Shown: positions 31,637 through 40,659, counted from the first letter of the stretch. The stretch: 48,544 nt of DNA from Oscillospiraceae bacterium (GCA_020860205.1 JAJBUU010000013.1:1-48544), one strand, 5' to 3'. Program-made: numbers and translations. The notes: generated from the sequence alone by a model not told the origin.

Positions 31637-32815
31637 TCAATGGTGGAACAGGCGTATTCCGGTAAAGGCGATCACAATGCCGTAGCGGTTGGCCGTTTCG
31701 ATCACGTTGTCATCCCGGATGGAGCCGCCCGGCTCCACGATGTAGTCCACGCCGGACTTGCGCGCGCGCTCCACGTTGTCCCCAAAGGGGAAGAATGCGT
31801 CGCTGCCGACTGTCACGCCGCGCTGTGTGGCGATCCAGGCGCGCTTTTCCTCTGCGGTCAGCACCTCCGGCTTCACGCGGAAGGTCTGCTGCCAGCGTCC
31901 CTCCGCCAGCACGTCGTCGTGCTCGTCCGAGATATAAACGTCGATGGCGTTGTCGCGGTCCGGGCGGCGGATGCCGTCGATGAATTGCAGCCCAAGCACC
32001 TTCGGGTGCTGGCGGAGGTACCATGTGTCCGCCTTGTTCCCGGCCAGACGGGTGCAGTGGATGCGGCTCTGCTGTCCTGCGCCAACGCCGATGGCCTGTC
32101 CGTCCTTGACATAGCAGACGGAGTTGGACTGTGTGTATTTCAGGGTGATGAGCGCAACGATCATGTCCCGCTTTGCCGCGTCCGGCAGGTCGCGGTTTTC
32201 GGTGACGATGCGCTCTAAAAGCGCGCTGTCGATGCGGAAGTTGTTGCGTCCCTGCTCAAAGGTGACGCCAAACACATCCTTGCGCTCCTGCTCGGCGGGA
32301 ACATAAGCGGGGTCGATCTCCACGATGTTGTAGCCGCCCTTTTTCTTGGTTTTCAAAATCTCCAGCGCCTCCGGCGTATAGCCCGGCGCGATGATGCCGT
32401 CGGATACCTCGTATTTCAGATAGCGCGCGGTGGCCGCGTCGCAGACGTCGCTGAGCGCCGCCCAGTCGCCGTAAGAGCAGAGACGGTCCGCGCCGCGCGC
32501 GCGGATATATGCGCAGGCGATGGGACTCAGCTCCGCATCCGGCTCCACGAAGTAAATCTGTCTGTCCACCTCGCGCAGCGGCAGGCCGACTGCGGCTCCG
32601 GCGGGGGAGACATGCTTGAAGCTCGCCGCCGCAGGCAGGCCGGTCGCTTCCTTCAGCTCCCGGACAAGCTGCCAGGAGTTGAAAGCGTCCAGAAAATTGA
32701 TATAGCCCGGACGGCCGTTCAAAATTTTCACCGGCAGCTCGCCGCCGTCACACAAATAGATTTTTGCGGGCTTCTGGTTCGGATTGCAGCCATATTTCAG
32801 TTCAAATTCTTTCAT
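31637..32815 (-). CDS. purH: AICAR transformylase (stand-alone PurH domain)
   Basis: A 392-residue protein corresponding to the transformylase part of PurH (AICAR formyltransferase) without the N-terminal IMP cyclohydrolase (MGS-like) domain. Motifs: LKYGCNPNQKPAKIY, AAASFKHVSPAGAAVG with catalytic Lys-His, ALITLKYTQSNSVCYVKDGQ in pieces, IGVGAGQQSRIHCTRLAG, GSDAFFPFGDNVERA and VEPGGSIRDDNVI. Normal bifunctional PurH is over 500 residues; here the missing cyclohydrolase is supplied by the adjacent purO gene, a split arrangement known in some clostridia. It uses 10-formyl-THF from Fhs in the same operon. Confidence 0.93.
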   Translation of the reverse strand: MKEFELKYGCNPNQKPAKIYLCDGGELPVKILNGRPGYINFLDAFNSWQLVRELKEATGLPAAASFKHVSPAGAAVGLPLREVDRQIYFVEPDAELSPIACAYIRARGADRLCSYGDWAALSDVCDAATARYLKYEVSDGIIAPGYTPEALEILKTKKKGGYNIVEIDPAYVPAEQERKDVFGVTFEQGRNNFRIDSALLERIVTENRDLPDAAKRDMIVALITLKYTQSNSVCYVKDGQAIGVGAGQQSRIHCTRLAGNKADTWYLRQHPKVLGLQFIDGIRRPDRDNAIDVYISDEHDDVLAEGRWQQTFRVKPEVLTAEEKRAWIATQRGVTVGSDAFFPFGDNVERARKSGVDYIVEPGGSIRDDNVIETANRYGIVIAFTGIRLFHH

Positions 32816-32822
32816 GATTTTC

Positions 32823-33461
32823 TCAATCTCCCAGATTCTTATTGAAAAGCGTCACCGTTCCGGCGGCGTTGACATAAAGCGAGACTTTGTTTTCTGCGTT
32901 CAGCGCCGTCCAGACGGACGCGGGTTCCTCCGGCAGCGTCACCGGGATCGGTTCTCCGGCAAAGCTGGGCAGCGGGCTGCCGTCCCCCTGATAGGTGCTG
33001 ATGAAATAGCCGCAGCCCGGCTCACAGCCCTCATAGCAGAAAAATTCGCGCAGACAGCTCCCGTCCGCCGCACGCTTCAGGATGGACAGCTCAAACGACC
33101 CGTCCGTGCGGCAGAGCGCGGAGATACGCGGCGTCCAGTTCGGCTCGTCCGGTTCAAACTGCCGCGTCATCAGCGCGGCGCGGAAGTCGCCCATGTCGCG
33201 GACGGTGTCCGTCTGGTCGCCGTTCGTGACAATCAGGCCGAGCGCCGTCTGCCGGACGGGGTGATAGATGATCAGCGAGGGGTCCTGCACTTTCGATTCG
33301 TCAAAGGCCTTTGTGCGGATGCCGTCCTCCGTGCGCTCAAAGATGCGGTTGCGGCTGTTTTCGCTGCGTCCCATGATGAAATAATACACGATGTTTTTTC
33401 CGACGGCAATGCCGCGTCCGGGATAGGGATTGCCGCGCAGCAGCTCCAGAAAATCGTTCAT
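32823..33461 (-). CDS. purO: IMP cyclohydrolase, archaeal PurO type
   Basis: A 212-residue protein of the PurO family, which closes FAICAR to IMP. Signatures: LRGNPYPGRGIAVGKN, VYYFIMGRSENSRNRIF, FDESKVQDPSLIIYHPVR, IVTNGDQTDTV, and FEPDEPNWTPRISALC. PurO was first described in archaea; it replaces the cyclohydrolase domain absent from the neighbouring PurH. ATG 33461 is chosen because it has AAAGGAGAC upstream and overlaps the purN stop (ATGA); the longer frame adds 23 non-family residues. Confidence 0.92.
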   Translation of the reverse strand: MNDFLELLRGNPYPGRGIAVGKNIVYYFIMGRSENSRNRIFERTEDGIRTKAFDESKVQDPSLIIYHPVRQTALGLIVTNGDQTDTVRDMGDFRAALMTRQFEPDEPNWTPRISALCRTDGSFELSILKRAADGSCLREFFCYEGCEPGCGYFISTYQGDGSPLPSFAGEPIPVTLPEEPASVWTALNAENKVSLYVNAAGTVTLFNKNLGD

Positions 33462-34084
33462 GTCGTTTCTGTCTCCTTTTGCAATATGTTTGCGGAAACC
33501 AGCTCCGCCGCCTGCGGCAGCAGGATCCACTCCGCCTGTTCCATCACGCGCCGCTGCAGGGTTTCCGGCGTGTCGTCCGGCAGCACGTCCACAGCCTTTT
33601 GCAGCAGGATGCGCCCGCCGTCCGGTATCTCGTTGACAAAATGCACCGTCGCGCCCGTGACCTTCACGCCGCGCGCGAGCGCCGACGCATGGACGCGCAG
33701 TCCATAAAAGCCCTTGCCGCAGAAGGCGGGGATGAGCGAGGGATGCACATTCAAAATGCGTTCCGGGTAGCGGTCTGTGAAATCCCGGCTCAGGATGCTC
33801 ATAAACCCGGCGAGAATGATCAGCTCGATGCCGTATTCCTCCAGCGCGGCGGTCAGCTGCGCTTCAAACGCCGCCTGTCCGCCGGAGTCCCGGCGGGAAA
33901 CGGTCAGCGCGGGAACGCCCGCCTCCGCCACCCGCGTCAGGGCATACGCCGTGGGGGAGCTGGAAACGACCAGCGAAATCGTGCCGCTGTGCAGCGTCCC
34001 GGCGCGCTGCGCGTCCAGCAGCGCCTGCAGGTTGGTGCCGCCGCCGGAGACCAGAACGGCGATTTTGACCCGGTTTGTCAGCAT
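33458..34084 (-). CDS. purN: Phosphoribosylglycinamide formyltransferase
   Basis: A 208-residue 10-formyl-THF-dependent GAR transformylase. Motifs: KIAVLVSGGGTNLQALLDA, LIILAGFMSILS, RILNVHPSLIPAFCGKGFYG with catalytic Asn and His, VTGATVHFVNEIPDGGRIL with the His and Asp, and QKAVDVLPDDTPETLQRRV. It overlaps purM by 7 nt and purO by 4 nt, indicating tight translational coupling. Confidence 0.96.
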   Translation of the reverse strand: MLTNRVKIAVLVSGGGTNLQALLDAQRAGTLHSGTISLVVSSSPTAYALTRVAEAGVPALTVSRRDSGGQAAFEAQLTAALEEYGIELIILAGFMSILSRDFTDRYPERILNVHPSLIPAFCGKGFYGLRVHASALARGVKVTGATVHFVNEIPDGGRILLQKAVDVLPDDTPETLQRRVMEQAEWILLPQAAELVSANILQKETETT

Positions 34085-35115
34085 AGCAGCACCTTTTCCT
34101 CCCCACGGACGATCTCCCCGATCACATAAGCCTCCTCGCCCGCGCCGCGCAGCGCGGAGAGCGCCGCGTCCGCGCTGTCACGGGAAACGATCAGGCTCAT
34201 GCCGACGCCCATGTTGAAGGTGTTGAACATATCCCGCTCCGGAATATCGCCCGTCCGCTGAATCAGGTCGAAAATCGCGGGGGTGCGGATGGCGGCGCAG
34301 TCGATTTTTGCGCACAGGCCGTCCGCCACGGCGCGGGGGATGTTTTCATAAAAGCCGCCGCCGGTGATGTGGCTGACGCCGTGTACTTCCGCCGCGTCCA
34401 GCGCGGCCAGCACCGGCCTGACATAAATCTTCGTCGGCGTCAGAAGCGCATCGCCCAGACTCTCTCCCAGACCGTCCACCGTCCGGCTCAGGTCTGTGTG
34501 CTCCACATCGAATACCTTGCGCACGAGGGAATAGCCGTTGGAGTGAATGCCGCTGCTGGGCAGCGCCAGAATCACATCGCCCTCCGCCATGCGTGCGGAG
34601 TCAATAATCCTGCACTTGTCCACCACGCCGACGGAGAAGCCCGCCAGATCATAGTCGTCCGGAGCCATCACGCCGGGATGCTCGGCGGTCTCGCCGCCGA
34701 TGAGGGCGCATCCGGCACGCACGCAGCCCTCCGCCACGCCGGAAACCAGCGACGCGACCTTTTCCGGGTCGTTTTTGCCGATCGCGATGTAGTCGAGGAA
34801 AAACAGCGGCTTTGCGCCGCAGCAGACGATGTCGTTGACGCACATCGCCACACAGTCGATGCCGACGGTATCGTGCCGTCCCATGAGCTGGGCGATGCGC
34901 TGTTTGGTACCGACCCCGTCCGTGCCGGAAACCAGCACCGGCTCCGCCATGCCGGAGAGGTCGGGCGCGAACAGCCCGCCAAAGCCGCCAAGACCGGAGA
35001 CCACGCCGGGAATACGGGTGCGCTCCACATGGGCGCGCATCAGCCGGACCCCTTCGTAGCCAGCTTCGATATTCACACCCGCAGCGGCGTATGACGCGGA
35101 ATAGGAGCGCTCCAT
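34078..35115 (-). CDS. purM: Phosphoribosylformylglycinamidine cyclo-ligase (AIR synthetase)
   Basis: A 345-residue ATP-dependent enzyme closing FGAM to AIR. It starts [20 protein letters not shown]; further motifs are [38 protein letters not shown] in pieces, [48 protein letters not shown] and [14 protein letters not shown] 35115 overlaps the purE stop (TGATG). A longer frame extending over purE is an artefact, because its extra residues are out-of-frame purE sequence. Confidence 0.96.
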   Translation of the reverse strand: MERSYSASYAAAGVNIEAGYEGVRLMRAHVERTRIPGVVSGLGGFGGLFAPDLSGMAEPVLVSGTDGVGTKQRIAQLMGRHDTVGIDCVAMCVNDIVCCGAKPLFFLDYIAIGKNDPEKVASLVSGVAEGCVRAGCALIGGETAEHPGVMAPDDYDLAGFSVGVVDKCRIIDSARMAEGDVILALPSSGIHSNGYSLVRKVFDVEHTDLSRTVDGLGESLGDALLTPTKIYVRPVLAALDAAEVHGVSHITGGGFYENIPRAVADGLCAKIDCAAIRTPAIFDLIQRTGDIPERDMFNTFNMGVGMSLIVSRDSADAALSALRGAGEEAYVIGEIVRGEEKVLLC

Positions 35116-35624
35116 CACTGCACGTCCTTTCCGTCGGCGTATTTTGCACGCAGCTGCGCGTCCGCACGCAGGACGGCGGCGGCGCCCTCCGCGCGCGCGT
35201 GTTCCAGCTTTTCCGCCAGCGCCGCGTCCGTCACGGCGAGTATCTCCACCGCCAGCAGCGCGGCGTTTTTCGCGCCGTCCACCGCGACGGTGGCCACCGG
35301 GATACCGGAGGGCATCATCACGGTGGAGAGCAGCGCGTCCATTCCGTCCAGCACGGCACCCTTGCAGGGGATGCCGATGACCGGCAGCGTTGTATTCGCG
35401 GCCAGCGCGCCGGCGAGGTGCGCGGCCATGCCCGCCGCCGCGATCAGAACGGAAAAACCGCTCTCCCGCGCCGACGCTGCAAAGTCCTTTGCCTCCGCCG
35501 GGCAACGGTGAGCGGACAGTACGCGCACCTCCACGGGAACGCCGTATTCCTGCAAAACGGCGATGGCCTTCTCCACCACCGGCAGGTCGCTGGTGCTGCC
35601 CATTACGATTCCAACCTTCTTCAC
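35115..35624 (-). CDS. purE: N5-carboxyaminoimidazole ribonucleotide mutase
   Basis: A 169-residue class I PurE. Motifs: [34 protein letters not shown] with the catalytic His, [20 protein letters not shown] in pieces, and [20 protein letters not shown]. It moves the carboxylate of N5-CAIR to C4 to give CAIR; PurK, which makes N5-CAIR, is not in the window. It is the first gene of the purine operon, behind a ZTP riboswitch. Confidence 0.96.
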   Translation of the reverse strand: MKKVGIVMGSTSDLPVVEKAIAVLQEYGVPVEVRVLSAHRCPAEAKDFAASARESGFSVLIAAAGMAAHLAGALAANTTLPVIGIPCKGAVLDGMDALLSTVMMPSGIPVATVAVDGAKNAALLAVEILAVTDAALAEKLEHARAEGAAAVLRADAQLRAKYADGKDVQ

Positions 35625-35667
35625 AGTCTGCCTCCTTGAGCTTTTTCAAAAAATATCGGTCTTGCGC

Positions 35668-35716
35668 GGGAACCTATGGTAGCTCCGGACCTATTCTTGC
35701 CGATGGTTCCCGGAGC
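35668..35716 (-). promoter_or_regulatory. Two mutually exclusive hairpins in the purE leader
   Basis: On the minus strand GCTCCGG (35716-35710) can pair with CCGGAGC (35688-35682), or the overlapping GGGAACCAT (35711-35703) can pair with ATAGGTTCCC (35677-35668). The arms share bases, so only one helix can form. A run of six T (about 35657-35652) follows. The structure lies between the ZTP-controlled terminator and purE, 44 bp before the start codon, and could be a second attenuator or influence translation. Confidence 0.4.
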
Positions 35717-35807
35717 CTGCCTGTAACAAAAATCCTTTGCAGGGCGGCATCGTCTGAAAAAACAAAACCCAGCGGCGACGCCCAGTGGAAACAAAGCGGA
35801 AAAAATG

Positions 35808-35861
35808 AAAAAAGCAGACCGATCTCGCGCGCTTTGTTCCAAAGCCAAAAAATCAGTCTGC
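35808..35861 (-). terminator. ZTP riboswitch-controlled terminator
   Basis: Minus strand: GCAGACTGAT (35861-35852) pairs with ATCGGTCTGC (35823-35814), one wobble, then TTTTTT (35813-35808). The 5' arm uses the GGGCAGAC that closes the ZTP aptamer, so aptamer folding would disrupt the terminator: an ON switch. Confidence 0.82.
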
Positions 35862-35965
35862 CCAGACGGTCGGCGTTTTCTGCGGCGCACATCGGTACGG
35901 CAGATTGCATCCGCGATCCGCGCGGTTCCCCTGTGGTTCGGTCCACTTCCGTCAGTCGCCGCGCG
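35853..35965 (-). promoter_or_regulatory. ZTP (pfl) riboswitch
   Basis: Minus-strand leader of purE with pfl-motif blocks in order: CGACTGACGGAAGTGG (from 35958), ACCGAACCACAGGGGAACCG, a GC-rich variable stem, and the closing GCCGACCGTCTGGGCA (ending near 35857), matching the conserved CCxCCUGGGCA end. ZTP/ZMP signals low 10-formyl-THF; such switches control purine and one-carbon genes. Here the operon ends with fhs, which makes 10-formyl-THF, so the ligand and target agree. Confidence 0.88.
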
Positions 35966-35987
35966 TCGTTATTTTTTCCTGTTTCTC

Positions 35988-36016
35988 ATCATATCAAAGC
36001 CGCCGCTTTCTGTCAA
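35988..36016 (-). promoter_or_regulatory. Promoter of the purine operon
   Basis: Minus strand: TTGACA (36016-36011), 17-bp spacer, TATGAT (35993-35988). The implied start near 35981 is about 23 nt before the ZTP aptamer. Confidence 0.88.
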
Positions 36017-36136
36017 TCCCGAATCGTCCCGCTTCTTATTGCGCAATTTCCACAAAAAACGCGCGTCGCGGTCTTTTTCGCCGGAAACGCCGCAGCAGCT
36101 GACTGTGTTCGCTACAAAAAAATTTTATTTTTCGCC

Positions 36137-36165
36137 TTGATTTCTGAAAGCGGCTATGGTATGCT
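36137..36165 (+). promoter_or_regulatory. Promoter of the pyrimidine operon
   Basis: TTGATT (36137-36142), 17-bp spacer, TATGCT (36160-36165), 33 bp before pyrC. The leader is short; I see no PyrR-type attenuator. The plus region 36017-36136 between the two operons holds no gene. Confidence 0.72.
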
Positions 36166-36198
36166 ATCGACAGAAAATCCCGGAGGGAGGCAACCGAA

Positions 36199-37470
36199 AT
36201 GAAAGCTGTGTTTCGCGGAGGACAGGTGTTTCAGAGCGACGGACACATGGCCGAGCAGGATGTATATGTACGCGGCGGCGGTTTTGTTTCCACCGACGCA
36301 GACGGCGGCTTTTCCGTTTATGATGCAGGCTCGCTTTCCATTTTGCCCGGTTTCGTGGATGTACATGTGCATCTGCGTGAACCGGGTTTTTCTTATAAGG
36401 AGACGGTACGCACCGGCACCCGCGCGGCGGCGCGCGGCGGTTATACGACGGTGTGCACCATGCCGAACCTGAACCCCGCGCCGGACTGTATGGAGGGACT
36501 GGAGGCGCAGATGCAGATCATCCGTCGCTCCGCAGTGGTGCGCGTCGTGCCTTATGGGACGATCACGCGGGGGGAAAAGGGGGAGGCGCTCTCCGATATG
36601 GAGCCGCTTGCGCCCTGTGTGGCCGCCTTTTCGGACGACGGACGCGGCGTACAGAGCCGGGAGATCATGCGTCAGGCGATGCAAAAGGCCGGGAGTTTGG
36701 GAAAGCTCATCGCCGCCCACTGCGAGGACGATACGCTGCTGCGCGGCGGCTATATCCATGACGGAGCGTATGCCCGCGCGCACGGTCATCGCGGCATCTG
36801 CTCCGCTTCGGAGTGGAAGCAGATCGCGCGCGATCTGGAGCTGGTGCGCGAAACGGGCTGTGCCTACCATGTCTGCCATGTCTCCGCCAAAGAGAGCGTG
36901 GAGCTGCTGCGCGACGCCAAGCGCGAGGGGCTGGACGTGAGCTGCGAGACCGCGCCGCACTATCTGCTTCTGGACGATTCCATGCTGCGGGAGGACGGAC
37001 GCTTTAAGATGAATCCGCCTGTGCGCGGCAAGGACGACCGCCTGGCGCTGCTGGAGGCGGTGCGGGACGGCACCATAGACCTGATCGCGACCGACCACGC
37101 GCCCCACAGTGCGGAGGAGAAAAGTCGCGGGCTGAAGGGGAGCCTGATGGGGATCGTCGGACTGGAGACCGCGTTCCCGCTGCTTTACACCTATCTGGTC
37201 AGGCCGGGCGTCATTTCGTTCGCCCGTCTGATGGAGCTGCTCAACGGCGCCGCGCTGCGGCGGTTCCATCTGGGCGCGCCGCTCGGCGCGGGCCATGTGG
37301 CGGACTTTTCTGTCTGGGACCTTGACGCGGAATCCATCATCGATCCGGCGGAATTTCAGTCGATGGGGCGCGCCACGCCCTTTGCGGGCTGGCCGGTCAA
37401 CGGGCGTTGCCGCATGACCATTGCTGGCGGAAACCTTGCATGGGACGACGGAACGCTCCGCCCGGTTTGA
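36199..37470 (+). CDS. pyrC: Dihydroorotase (class I)
   Basis: A 423-residue amidohydrolase-fold enzyme that cyclises carbamoyl-aspartate to dihydroorotate. Metal motifs: FVDVHVHLREPGFSYKETV (HxH), YTTVCTMPNLNPAPD, AAHCEDDTLL, YHVCHVSAKESVELL with the His ligand, VSCETAPHYLLL, and ATDHAPHSAEEK with the catalytic Asp. Residue order and length are those of class I (Bacillus PyrC) enzymes. Ribosome-binding site GGAGGGAGG. First gene of the pyr operon; 122 bp of gene-free DNA separate it from pyrK. Confidence 0.96.
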   Translation: MKAVFRGGQVFQSDGHMAEQDVYVRGGGFVSTDADGGFSVYDAGSLSILPGFVDVHVHLREPGFSYKETVRTGTRAAARGGYTTVCTMPNLNPAPDCMEGLEAQMQIIRRSAVVRVVPYGTITRGEKGEALSDMEPLAPCVAAFSDDGRGVQSREIMRQAMQKAGSLGKLIAAHCEDDTLLRGGYIHDGAYARAHGHRGICSASEWKQIARDLELVRETGCAYHVCHVSAKESVELLRDAKREGLDVSCETAPHYLLLDDSMLREDGRFKMNPPVRGKDDRLALLEAVRDGTIDLIATDHAPHSAEEKSRGLKGSLMGIVGLETAFPLLYTYLVRPGVISFARLMELLNGAALRRFHLGAPLGAGHVADFSVWDLDAESIIDPAEFQSMGRATPFAGWPVNGRCRMTIAGGNLAWDDGTLRPV

Positions 37471-37592
37471 CGGCCTTTTGGCTTTGGCGGAGGGCGCGGG
37501 AGCCGGAAAAAATTTTATGCTTCAGCGGCGGCGCAGCGAACGGCGGAAGGAGCTGTCGGGCGCTGTCTGCATGAGAGAGAGGAACAGGAACG

Positions 37593-38330
37593 ATGCGGCA
37601 GACGCTGTTTGAAATCACATCCAACCGCCGCCTGGCGGGGGAGGATATTTATGAGTTATGTCTGGCGGGCGATACCGGCGCGATCAGCGCGCCGGGACAG
37701 TTCGTCAACCTGCGGCTGGACGGCTTTTATCTGCGGCGTCCCATTTCCGTCTGCGACTGGGCGGAGGGGCGGCTGACCCTGATTTACAAGGTGCTGGGAC
37801 GCGGCACCGCCGCGATGACGGCCTATCCCGCAGGGCGGAAGCTGGACGTGCTGACCGGACTGGGCAATGGCTACGATATGGAAAAAAACGGGATGGCGCC
37901 GCTGCTGGTGGGCGGCGGCGTGGGCGTGCCGCCGCTTTACGGGCTGGCAAAGCGGCTGGCGGAGCGGGGCGTGCGCGCGCGCGCCGTGCTGGGCTTCAAC
38001 CGCGCCGCTGACCGGTTCCTCTGCGAGGAGTTCGCCGCGCTCGGCGTCCCGGTCACGCTGACCACTGTGGACGGCAGCGCCGGACTGCGCGGCTTTGTCA
38101 CGGACGGAATGGCCGCAGCGGGAGATTACAGCTATGTTTACACCTGCGGGCCGGAGGCCATGCTGAAGGCGGTTTATGCCGCGAGCAGGACCAGCGGGCA
38201 GTTCAGCTTTGAGGAGCGGATGGGCTGCGGCTTTGGCGCGTGCATGGGCTGCTCCTGCCAGACAAAATACGGCGCGCGCCGCATCTGCCGGGACGGTCCG
38301 GTGCTGGAAAAGGAGGAAATCGTATGGTAA
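37593..38330 (+). CDS. pyrK: Dihydroorotate dehydrogenase electron-transfer subunit
   Basis: A 245-residue flavo-iron-sulfur protein that passes electrons from PyrD to NAD+. The ferredoxin-reductase-like N-terminus has GQFVNLRLDGFYLRRPISVC (FAD site), then LVGGGVGVPPLYGLAKRL (NAD-binding region) and YTCGPEAMLKAV. The C-terminus has the [2Fe-2S] cysteines in MGCGFGACMGCSCQT and RRICRDGP. The start ATG 37593 follows AGAGAGAGGAACAGG. It overlaps pyrD by 7 nt, as expected for partners of the PyrDB-K complex. Confidence 0.95.
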   Translation: MRQTLFEITSNRRLAGEDIYELCLAGDTGAISAPGQFVNLRLDGFYLRRPISVCDWAEGRLTLIYKVLGRGTAAMTAYPAGRKLDVLTGLGNGYDMEKNGMAPLLVGGGVGVPPLYGLAKRLAERGVRARAVLGFNRAADRFLCEEFAALGVPVTLTTVDGSAGLRGFVTDGMAAAGDYSYVYTCGPEAMLKAVYAASRTSGQFSFEERMGCGFGACMGCSCQTKYGARRICRDGPVLEKEEIVW

Positions 38331-39232
38331 ACACAGCGGTCACGCTCTGCGGCATCCGGCTGGATAATCCGGTCATCCCGGCAAGCGGTACCTTTGGCTA
38401 TGGCTATGAGTTTGCGGAGCTTTATGACATCAACTGTCTTGGGACCTTCTCCTTCAAGGGGACGACCGCCGCGCCGCGCTTTGGCAATCCCACGCCGCGC
38501 ATCGCGGAGTACGCGGGCGGCCTGCTGAACGCCGTGGGACTGCAAAATCCCGGTGTGGACGCGGTGATTGCGGAGGAGCTTCCAAAGCTGGCGCGCTGCT
38601 TCCACAAGCCGGTGATGGCAAACATCAGTGGCTTTTCTGTGGAGGAATATGTCACGGTGGCGGAAAAGCTGACCGCCTGTCCGCAGGTGGGATGGCTGGA
38701 GGTCAATATCAGCTGCCCAAATGTTCATGGCGGCGGCATGAGCTTTGGCACAGACCCGGCGCAGGCCGCGCTTGTCACACGGGCGGTCAGAGCCGTGACG
38801 GATAAGCCGGTCATTATGAAGCTGACCCCGAACGTGACGGACATCGTCTCCGTCGCCGCCGCCTGCGCGGAGGCGGGCGCGGACGGATTGAGCCTGATCA
38901 ACACCGTGCTTGGGATGCGCTTTGACCTTAAAACCCGACGCCCCGTTCTGGCCAACGCCACCGGCGGGATGTCCGGACCGGGCATTTTTCCGCTGGCGCT
39001 GCGCATGGTCTGGCAGGTGCGCCGCGCGCTGCCGGATATCCCCATCGTCGGCATGGGCGGCGTCTGTTCGGCGGCGGACGTGCTGGAAATGCTGCTGGCC
39101 GGCGCAACGGCGGTGCAGGTCGGTGCGGCAAACCTGACGGAGCCTTATGCCTGCCGCGACATCGTGGCGGCGCTGCCGACGGAGATGGAACGCTATGGGA
39201 TCAACGCTCTTTCAGAGCTGACTGGAGGATAA
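38324..39232 (+). CDS. pyrD: Dihydroorotate dehydrogenase, catalytic subunit (class 1B)
   Basis: A 302-residue FMN TIM-barrel enzyme. Motifs: GIRLDNPVIPASGTFGYG, FSFKGTTAAPRFGNPTPR, VGLQNPGVDAVI, VNISCPNVHGGGMSFG with the catalytic-loop Cys of class 1 enzymes, VIMKLTPNVTDIV, INTVLGMRFDLKTRRP and IVGMGGVCSAADVLEMLLAG in pieces. ATG 38324 with AGGAGG at 38311-38316 is the start; the frame open further upstream is pyrK read out of frame. Adjacent pyrK makes it the NAD+-dependent 1B type. Confidence 0.95.
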   Translation: MVNTAVTLCGIRLDNPVIPASGTFGYGYEFAELYDINCLGTFSFKGTTAAPRFGNPTPRIAEYAGGLLNAVGLQNPGVDAVIAEELPKLARCFHKPVMANISGFSVEEYVTVAEKLTACPQVGWLEVNISCPNVHGGGMSFGTDPAQAALVTRAVRAVTDKPVIMKLTPNVTDIVSVAAACAEAGADGLSLINTVLGMRFDLKTRRPVLANATGGMSGPGIFPLALRMVWQVRRALPDIPIVGMGGVCSAADVLEMLLAGATAVQVGAANLTEPYACRDIVAALPTEMERYGINALSELTGG

Positions 39233-39239
39233 ATCAACA

Positions 39240-39944
39240 ATGGGAAAAGACGTTATCATCGCCTGCGACTTTGACAGCGCGGCGCAGACGCTGCGGTTTT
39301 TGGAGCGGTTTTCTGCCGCGCCGCGCCGTCCTTATGTGAAAATCGGAATGGAGCTGTATTACGCCGAAGGGCCGCAGATCGTCCGGCAAATCAAGGAGCT
39401 GGGGCACCCGGTGTTCCTGGACCTGAAGCTGCACGACATCCCGACCACAGTGAAAAAAGCGATGCGGGTGCTCTCCGCGCTGGAGGTGGATATGTGCAAC
39501 CTCCACGCTGCCGGAACGGGCGCGATGATGGAGGCCGCGCTGGAGGGACTGACCCGCCCGGACGGCAGCCGTCCGCTGCTGTTGGCTGTGACCCAGCTCA
39601 CCAGCACCGACCAGACCGCGATGGAGCGCGATCTGTTGATTCATGAACCGATGGAATCCGTGATCCTGCACTATGCGGAAACCGCCCGCCGCGCCGGTCT
39701 GGACGGCGTGGTTTGCTCCCCACTGGAGGCGGAAACCGTCCATGCGCGCTGCGGCGAAGAATTTTTGACCGTTACGCCGGGCGTGCGCTTTGCCGGAGGG
39801 GACGTGGGCGACCAGAAGCGGGTCACCACACCGGAGCGGGCAAAGGCGCTTGGCAGCGACTATATCGTCGTGGGTCGCCCCATCACGCAGGCGCCCGACC
39901 CGGCGGCGGCTTATGCGCGCTGCCTTTCGGAGTTCCTGTCATAA
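39240..39944 (+). CDS. pyrF: Orotidine 5'-phosphate decarboxylase
   Basis: A 234-residue TIM-barrel decarboxylase giving UMP. Motifs: IIACDFDSAAQTLRFLE, YVKIGMELYYAEG, VFLDLKLHDIPTTVKKAM (catalytic Asp-Lys-Asp pattern), MCNLHAAGTGAMMEAAL, GVVCSPLEAETV, and VTPGVRFAG then YIVVGRPIT with the phosphate-binding residues. It starts 7 bp after the pyrD stop. Confidence 0.95.
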   Translation: MGKDVIIACDFDSAAQTLRFLERFSAAPRRPYVKIGMELYYAEGPQIVRQIKELGHPVFLDLKLHDIPTTVKKAMRVLSALEVDMCNLHAAGTGAMMEAALEGLTRPDGSRPLLLAVTQLTSTDQTAMERDLLIHEPMESVILHYAETARRAGLDGVVCSPLEAETVHARCGEEFLTVTPGVRFAGGDVGDQKRVTTPERAKALGSDYIVVGRPITQAPDPAAAYARCLSEFLS

Positions 39945-39995
39945 CGAAAACGGACGATACAGACAAAAGACAGAAAACAGGGAGGACGATCAATA

Positions 39996-40634
39996 ATGGA
40001 ACGCAAGGAACAAATCGCAAAGGATCTGCTGTCCATCCGGGCGGTGTTTTTCCGACCGGAGGAGCCGTTTATCTGGGCAAGCGGCATCAAAAGCCCGGTT
40101 TACTGCGACAACCGCCTGACGCTGACGGACGTGACGGTACGCGGAGATGTGGAGCAGGGCCTGGCGGAGCTGGTGCAGACGCATTATCCGCAGGCCGAAG
40201 CGCTGATGGGTACCGCCACGGCAGGCATCGCCCATGCCGCCATCACCGCGCATCTGCTGGGTCTGCCGATGGGATATGTCCGCTCCGGCGCGAAGGATCA
40301 TGGGCGGAAAACGCAGATCGAGGGCGCGCTTTCCGCAGGGGAGAAGGTCGTCGTGGTGGAGGACCTGATCTCCACCGGCGGCAGCGCGGTGGAAACGGCG
40401 GAGATCCTGCGCGCGGCAGGCGCGGAGGTGCTGGGCGTGGTCAGCATTTTTACCTATGGAATGCAGAAGAGCGCGGAGCGCTTTGCCGCCGCGCGTCTGG
40501 AGAACCACAGCCTGACGGATTTTGATACGATCGCGGCCGTCGCCGCGCAGGAGGGTTACATTGCACCGGCGGACGTTGCGCGGCTGCTGGCCTTCCGTGA
40601 CGATCCTGCCGACGAGGGCTGGATCACCGGCTGA
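39996..40634 (+). CDS. pyrE: Orotate phosphoribosyltransferase
   Basis: A 212-residue type I phosphoribosyltransferase joining orotate to PRPP. Motifs: [38 protein letters not shown] in pieces, [17 protein letters not shown] (PRPP-contact lysines) and the PRPP motif [16 protein letters not shown]. The ribosome-binding site is AGGGAGGA. 51 bp after pyrF; probably same transcript. Confidence 0.95.
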   Translation: MERKEQIAKDLLSIRAVFFRPEEPFIWASGIKSPVYCDNRLTLTDVTVRGDVEQGLAELVQTHYPQAEALMGTATAGIAHAAITAHLLGLPMGYVRSGAKDHGRKTQIEGALSAGEKVVVVEDLISTGGSAVETAEILRAAGAEVLGVVSIFTYGMQKSAERFAAARLENHSLTDFDTIAAVAAQEGYIAPADVARLLAFRDDPADEGWITG

Positions 40635-40659
40635 ACTGCAGAGAAAGGACGCGATACGC

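Noticed and set aside
30019-31665. 548-codon plus frame opposite purD, and similar long plus frames at 27823-29478 and 20535-22070
   Set aside because: All are antisense shadows of purD, purL and lysA with arginine/histidine-rich non-domain sequence.
34078-35649. 523-codon version of purM
   Set aside because: The extra N-terminal ~178 codons are purE DNA read in the wrong frame; PurM homology starts at ATG 35115.
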